Below, in pieces: positions 61,701 to 64,000 of a stretch of 64,000 nucleotides of DNA. The notes below the pieces were generated by a model. That model had not been told where the DNA came from, ran no database searches, and saw nothing but the letters and a program-made list of their open reading frames with translations. Position numbers and translations under genes: made by a program. The DNA lies in NCBI GenBank assembly GCA_031274925.1, contig JAISPL010000053.1, positions 1-64,000 of the forward strand. The letters are read 5' to 3'. How positions within the stretch are numbered: the stretch's first letter is position 1; each line of letters starts with the position of its first letter. The DNA is from Syntrophobacterales bacterium. GTDB taxonomy: Bacteria > Desulfobacterota > Syntrophorhabdia > Syntrophorhabdales > Syntrophorhabdaceae.

Positions 61701-62151
61701 CAAAAAAGCCGTTTCCTGCCAGCAACTCTTTTTCTTTTAAGATATCAGGCAGGATGCTGTATTTCGCAGGGCCAAAGAAAGCCGAATGAGCGCCCATAAG
61801 GAACAAAACAGCAAGCAACATGATTGGATTTTGAACAACAAAACCGCATACCGCCAAAGATACGATGATCACTTCACACAATTTTAAAATCTTGAAAATC
61901 AAATCTTTGCGATATTTGTCCGTAATCTCTCCTGCTAATGCAGAAAACAAAAGGAAAGGCAGCATAAATAATCCAACCGCCAGGCTTGTAATAAGCTGCT
62001 TGCTGTAAGCTGATATATCAACCAGTTTATACATCACGAAACCAGAGAACGTAGCCCGAAACAGATTGTCGTTAAACGCGCCTAAAAATTGGGTAACAAA
62101 TACTGCCGAGAACGCCTGTTTTTTAAAGATTCCAAATCCTTTTGCCGGCAT
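58741..62151 (-). CDS. LplT-PlsC-acyl-ACP synthetase triple fusion (Aas-like)
   Basis: 1136 residues. Residues 1-400 form an MFS lysophospholipid-type transporter (AVFVTQFLGAFNDNLFRATF and about 12 helices). Residues 425-620 form a PlsC acyltransferase: IVANHTSFLDVAL (HX4D), FPEGRITTTGGLMKVYPGSA. Residues 660-1136 form an AMP-forming ligase: VVMFTSGSEGLPKGVVLSHR, LFEGYGATETAP, WYDTGDIVNID, and a terminal TGKTDY Lys. This would import lysophospholipids, activate fatty acids and re-acylate in one protein at the inner membrane. Such fusions occur in diverse bacteria and may be transferred; the DNA is AT-richer than neighbours. Confidence 0.9.
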   Translation of the reverse strand: MPAKGFGIFKKQAFSAVFVTQFLGAFNDNLFRATFSGFVMYKLVDISAYSKQLITSLAVGLFMLPFLLFSALAGEITDKYRKDLIFKILKLCEVIIVSLAVCGFVVQNPIMLLAVLFLMGAHSAFFGPAKYSILPDILKEKELLAGNGFFEAGTYLAILQGTIIGGLIMSGEGSGLFLTSIFIVSVAVTGLIASLFIPNVKAAAPQSEISFNFLKSTFVNMKFAAVKREILLCILGLSWFWLVGAVLISQIPGFSRNVLNADGNVYTFLLTLFSCGIGVGAIWCQSLLKGEISGRYVPISSILMTIFLLDLAFSSLGITVTGDVQTLDSFLTSGVGIRISLDLFLLAVCGGLFIVPLNAMLQIFAEDKIRSRVIATNNIINALFMVAGSGVCAFLLSMNLSIANVFLCLAVANAFVAIYICGLLPEHLIRSVVLRLLKVFYKVEVAGLNNFKKLPKEAVIVANHTSFLDVALMWAYLPGVFFAVNSHVAKQWWMRPLLHLVKHFPIDPLSPMAVKSIINEVKQGKKVVVFPEGRITTTGGLMKVYPGSAMIVSKTEAPILPVYIDGSQYSIFGHFARKFKKRPTSRIKMNILPPQKMQMNPDLFGKAQRLDAAAKLYAIMAETKYKSTIPDKSLFEGLVDAFNLVGGKKKVLEDLSRKPLSFASMMTGIFTLGKAMANQTRQGEYVGLMLPGSNAAVVAFFGMHAYGRIPCMINFSGGVKSILASVKAVKIKTVYTSFEFIQRAHLGEVVAALETEGIKVISLEDVKKEIGFWDKAAAFAKAQMPLRYAAKVKPDDAAVVMFTSGSEGLPKGVVLSHRNIQANRAQFNAVADIGLLDSFFNAMPIFHAFGLTVGMLLPLLGGVKVFMYPSPLHYKIVPELIYDTNSTVMFGTDTFLRGYAKAAHPYDFYSIRFTLVGAEKVKEETFKTWFERFGVRLFEGYGATETAPILSLNLPMNFKLGTVGRLLPGIESRLEKVPGVENGGRLFVKGQNIMKGYLKPEQPGILQTLDDGWYDTGDIVNIDNEGFVKILGRAKRFAKIAGEMVSLSAVETEISAYWSDGMHAAVAVPDDRKGEQLILFTTNKEITRLDVAARFKSAGISELAVPKQVVVLDTMPIIGTGKTDYVKLNEEAAKEL

Positions 62152-62199
62152 TTTTATTCCTTTATTTCAACATGTTATTACAAACATATCCATCATTAC

Positions 62200-62235
62200 A
62201 CATATTAACAGTTTATATGTCAACTGTTAATATGT
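62200..62235. promoter_or_regulatory. Palindromic MarR-type operator upstream of the fusion gene
   Basis: ACATATTAACAGTT - TATATGTC - AACTGTTAATATGT: perfect 14-bp arms with an 8-nt spacer, about 50 bp before the fusion gene ATG. Size and symmetry fit a MarR dimer site, and the only regulator nearby is the marR in the same operon. Confidence 0.75.
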
Positions 62236-62721
62236 AAATTGTTTTCATAAAAATCTGCTTTGCCCTGAGTAGCGACCATGCCCATCATTACTATCGTATT
62301 TATATAAGGAATTTTGTTTATCCGAGCAGGCAATAAATTTCTCTTAAACATCATAGTTTTGATATACCAATATATAGCCTATAACTTTTGTGCATCATTG
62401 CCATCAATATGCGTGAGACCGGAAAACAAGCTGGCCTTTGGAAGAAGAGAGTGCTCGAATGACATCAATGGTTTCTTCACCTGTTTTCGGCTTAAGGGCT
62501 TTACGTTCCATAAGGAATATGCAAACTGCCAAGCTATTATTGAAAGATGTACCTCGCTTCACGGTAACGCAAATGAATTGACATTGTACGCTTCGGCTGC
62601 CCTTTGTTTTTGTGAAATCGTGTGTTATATTTATTTAGTATATGTTTAGAAGCCGCGAGAGGAATAGATGGCGCGGCCCCAAGCGCGGAGGTGAGCGATC
62701 AGACGGATAACGTATGTTTTA
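62236..62721. other. Intergenic stretch with possible decayed coding text
   Basis: Plus-strand frame 62314-62649 (111 codons) lacks a ribosome site and has no domain. On the minus strand, short blocks (HLSIIAWQFAYSLWNVKPLS) look like the end of a lost transposase, but I could not name a family. Confidence 0.3.
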
Positions 62722-63261
62722 TTGTGCGTCTTTTTTATGGTGTGTCTCTTTGCGGGCGCCGGCTTCAGCGCCGAGGCGCCGGAACAGAAACAAAGGACAG
62801 CCGACATTACAAAAAAGACCAAAACAGATACTTCCCTTTACTCCTATTATCAGAAACACCTGAAGCCATATTTTCAAAGCTCCCGGCCAAAGGAGGAGGA
62901 GATATGCAATAAGGAACCAAGCGAGAGCACAACCTCTTCCGGGACGCCGATGGGAAGCCTCACGCTGAGCAGATCGAAGGTCAATGGCGCCGATTCAGAT
63001 TCAGCCCAGCAAGAGGCAGACGCCGAGCAGACTACATATTTAACGCTGAACAGGATAGACAGTATCGGTCTTGACGCGATCAACAAAACATTTGCGAACC
63101 ATTACCGAAAGGAATATATAGCGGAGCTGGCCCTGGGCGTAAGGCTGCCCCGTCACACAAACCTCACATTCGGCAAAGTGCAGAAATTCGAGCGTTACGA
63201 GGACACTCCTTGGGAAACCCATGATAACGGCTGGATGATAAGGTTGAAAAAGGACTTTTAA
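62722..63261 (+). CDS. Small secreted protein of unknown function
   Basis: 179 residues using a TTG at 62722; ATG 62737 would give 174. Hydrophobic N-terminus (MCVFFMVCLFAGAGFSA) fits a signal peptide. The mature part is Ser/Lys/Glu-rich (about 25-110) and then ends in a more structured segment (YRKEYIAELALGVRLPRHTN, WMIRLKKDF). No domain recognised. The ribosome site is weak and the start uncertain. Confidence 0.5.
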   Translation: MCVFFMVCLFAGAGFSAEAPEQKQRTADITKKTKTDTSLYSYYQKHLKPYFQSSRPKEEEICNKEPSESTTSSGTPMGSLTLSRSKVNGADSDSAQQEADAEQTTYLTLNRIDSIGLDAINKTFANHYRKEYIAELALGVRLPRHTNLTFGKVQKFERYEDTPWETHDNGWMIRLKKDF

Positions 63262-63598
63262 TCGACGGACTGTCTGTAACGCCTCGCCATACCTGTTTTG
63301 CAGGTAATACCTCCCTATCCGATCCCCGTTGTTTTACGCTCAAGGATATCTCTAGCGCCATAACGCCGAACAGTGCACTGGAAATCAGAATGCGCCGCCA
63401 TAAACCTCGAATATGCTCCGCTCATTGATGAATTTCCTGATCTCAAGCATTATTATGAAGATCCCTCGCATATGCATGTATGAGAGCAGCCGCCTTTCTT
63501 TAAGACTTACGTCTTATGACTGCTGATATGTTATATTTTCCAAAAAACGCTATGGATCAAGGAGTCAACTTTTGCGATTATTTTGGCCCGGGATATGA
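63262..63598. other. Gap before tRNA-Arg
   Basis: Plus strand holds an open fragment (about 63365-63482) ending LEYAPLIDEFPDLKHYYEDP, without start or known family; probably a remnant. The stretch AAGACTTACGTCTTA near 63500 is a short inverted repeat. Confidence 0.35.
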
Positions 63599-63604
63599 TA
63601 TAAT
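63596..63604 (+). promoter_or_regulatory. Extended -10 promoter of tRNA-Arg
   Basis: TGATATAAT is a perfect extended -10; transcription would start at about 63611, seven bases before the tRNA. No good -35 at 17 nt, which an extended -10 can tolerate. Confidence 0.55.
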
Positions 63605-63617
63605 GAACAATATGCGT

Positions 63618-63691
<74 letters not shown>

Positions 63692-64000
63692 CTTAAAATA
63701 ATCAGAATTTTTCTTAAATCCTCGAAGCGGTGAGGACCGCCACTGCTCTCCTGAGCCAAAGGCTAGCATTCAATCACGGTATTCCTTAAGGTGTTTTCTG
63801 CTAAGCGACGAAGGCCGTATAGATATTCATCATAATGCGGCGGACTTGGAATTTTCTTGTCTTTTAACAGCTTCCTGCGGTAAATTATTGAAAATTCAAG
63901 TTCAATATTTGCTCTATTAACCTGCCCCCTTTTAAAACAAATCCAAATGATGGGGGCGCCTCGTTACCGCCACACACTTGCTTTTATGGCAGGCCAGTGT
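63692..64000. other. Right-edge stretch with an unassigned minus-strand fragment
   Basis: On the minus strand, 63763-63973 is open (ANIELEFSIIYRRKLLKDKK, then IPSPPHYDEYLYGLRRLAEN and TAG) but has no start codon or ribosome site. It may be a gene remnant; no family recognised. Confidence 0.3.

Noticed and set aside
62314-62649. 111-codon plus-strand frame
   Set aside because: No ribosome site, unusual composition, no domain; probably chance within decayed DNA.

Overview
This window looks like a chromosome segment of an anaerobic bacterium of deltaproteobacterial type, possibly a syntrophic aromatic or fatty-acid degrader. That assignment is an inference from gene content: a thiolase with an OB-fold partner, an acyl-CoA ligase, a GlcD/GlcF-type flavin and iron-sulfur oxidoreductase pair, a flavoredoxin-like protein, a type II secretion cluster, and a selenoprotein read through UGA. 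No rRNA or species-specific marker is present. Two tRNAs (Pro-CGG, Arg-CCG) and a tmRNA were found.

Layout. 1-4.4 kb is a decayed zone: antiporter relic, a SelW-like selenoprotein on the minus strand, a secreted multidomain protein, an IS5-type transposase relic and an RCC1 fragment. 4.4-14.2 kb is housekeeping (fbaA, pgi, purC, ruvX, mltG) plus a UGA-interrupted open frame at 10.46 kb and a thiolase/OB-fold pair. 14.2-19.0 kb holds an acyl-CoA ligase and the glcD-glcF pair. 19.3-28.0 kb holds an IS200 relic, a TIM-barrel protein, adk, a CAP-domain lipoprotein, a CMD protein, dedA, a DUF192 protein, typA, relics of a serine recombinase and a TerC protein, tRNA-Pro and a YjbQ protein.

28.2-34.1 kb is an AT-richer accessory island between tRNA-Pro/yjbQ and ssrA. 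It carries an SF1 helicase with a C-terminal DUF2726-like nuclease domain (frameshifted) and a large metallophosphoesterase-NACHT-WD40 STAND protein. Both are typical of anti-phage islands. The ssrA gene starts one base after the smpB stop. 35.3-44.9 kb holds a hydantoinase-like/HDAC-like operon, a LUD protein, a vWA lipoprotein, a Gly-rich membrane protein, a CAP-domain protein, a PP2C phosphatase and, upstream of it, a 23-codon membrane peptide whose ribosome site is folded into a hairpin.

45.8-54.1 kb is one minus-strand type II secretion operon in the order E-F-H-I-J-K-L-M-C; gspG and gspD are not present. 54.4-58.2 kb holds mgtA with a downstream PTS-IIA-like gene. Its 350-nt leader contains a 21-codon ORF beginning Met-Glu-Asp-Asp-Pro, resembling the Mg2+-sensing leader peptide logic known for enterobacterial mgtA. 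58.2-62.2 kb is an LplT-PlsC-acyl ligase triple fusion with its own MarR regulator and a 14-bp-arm palindromic operator. The right end holds a small secreted protein, tRNA-Arg and unassigned fragments.

A 95-100 bp palindromic repeat occurs three times (4.06, 39.5, 54.3 kb). At least eight gene or transposase relics show that this region is losing genes and has been visited repeatedly by mobile elements.
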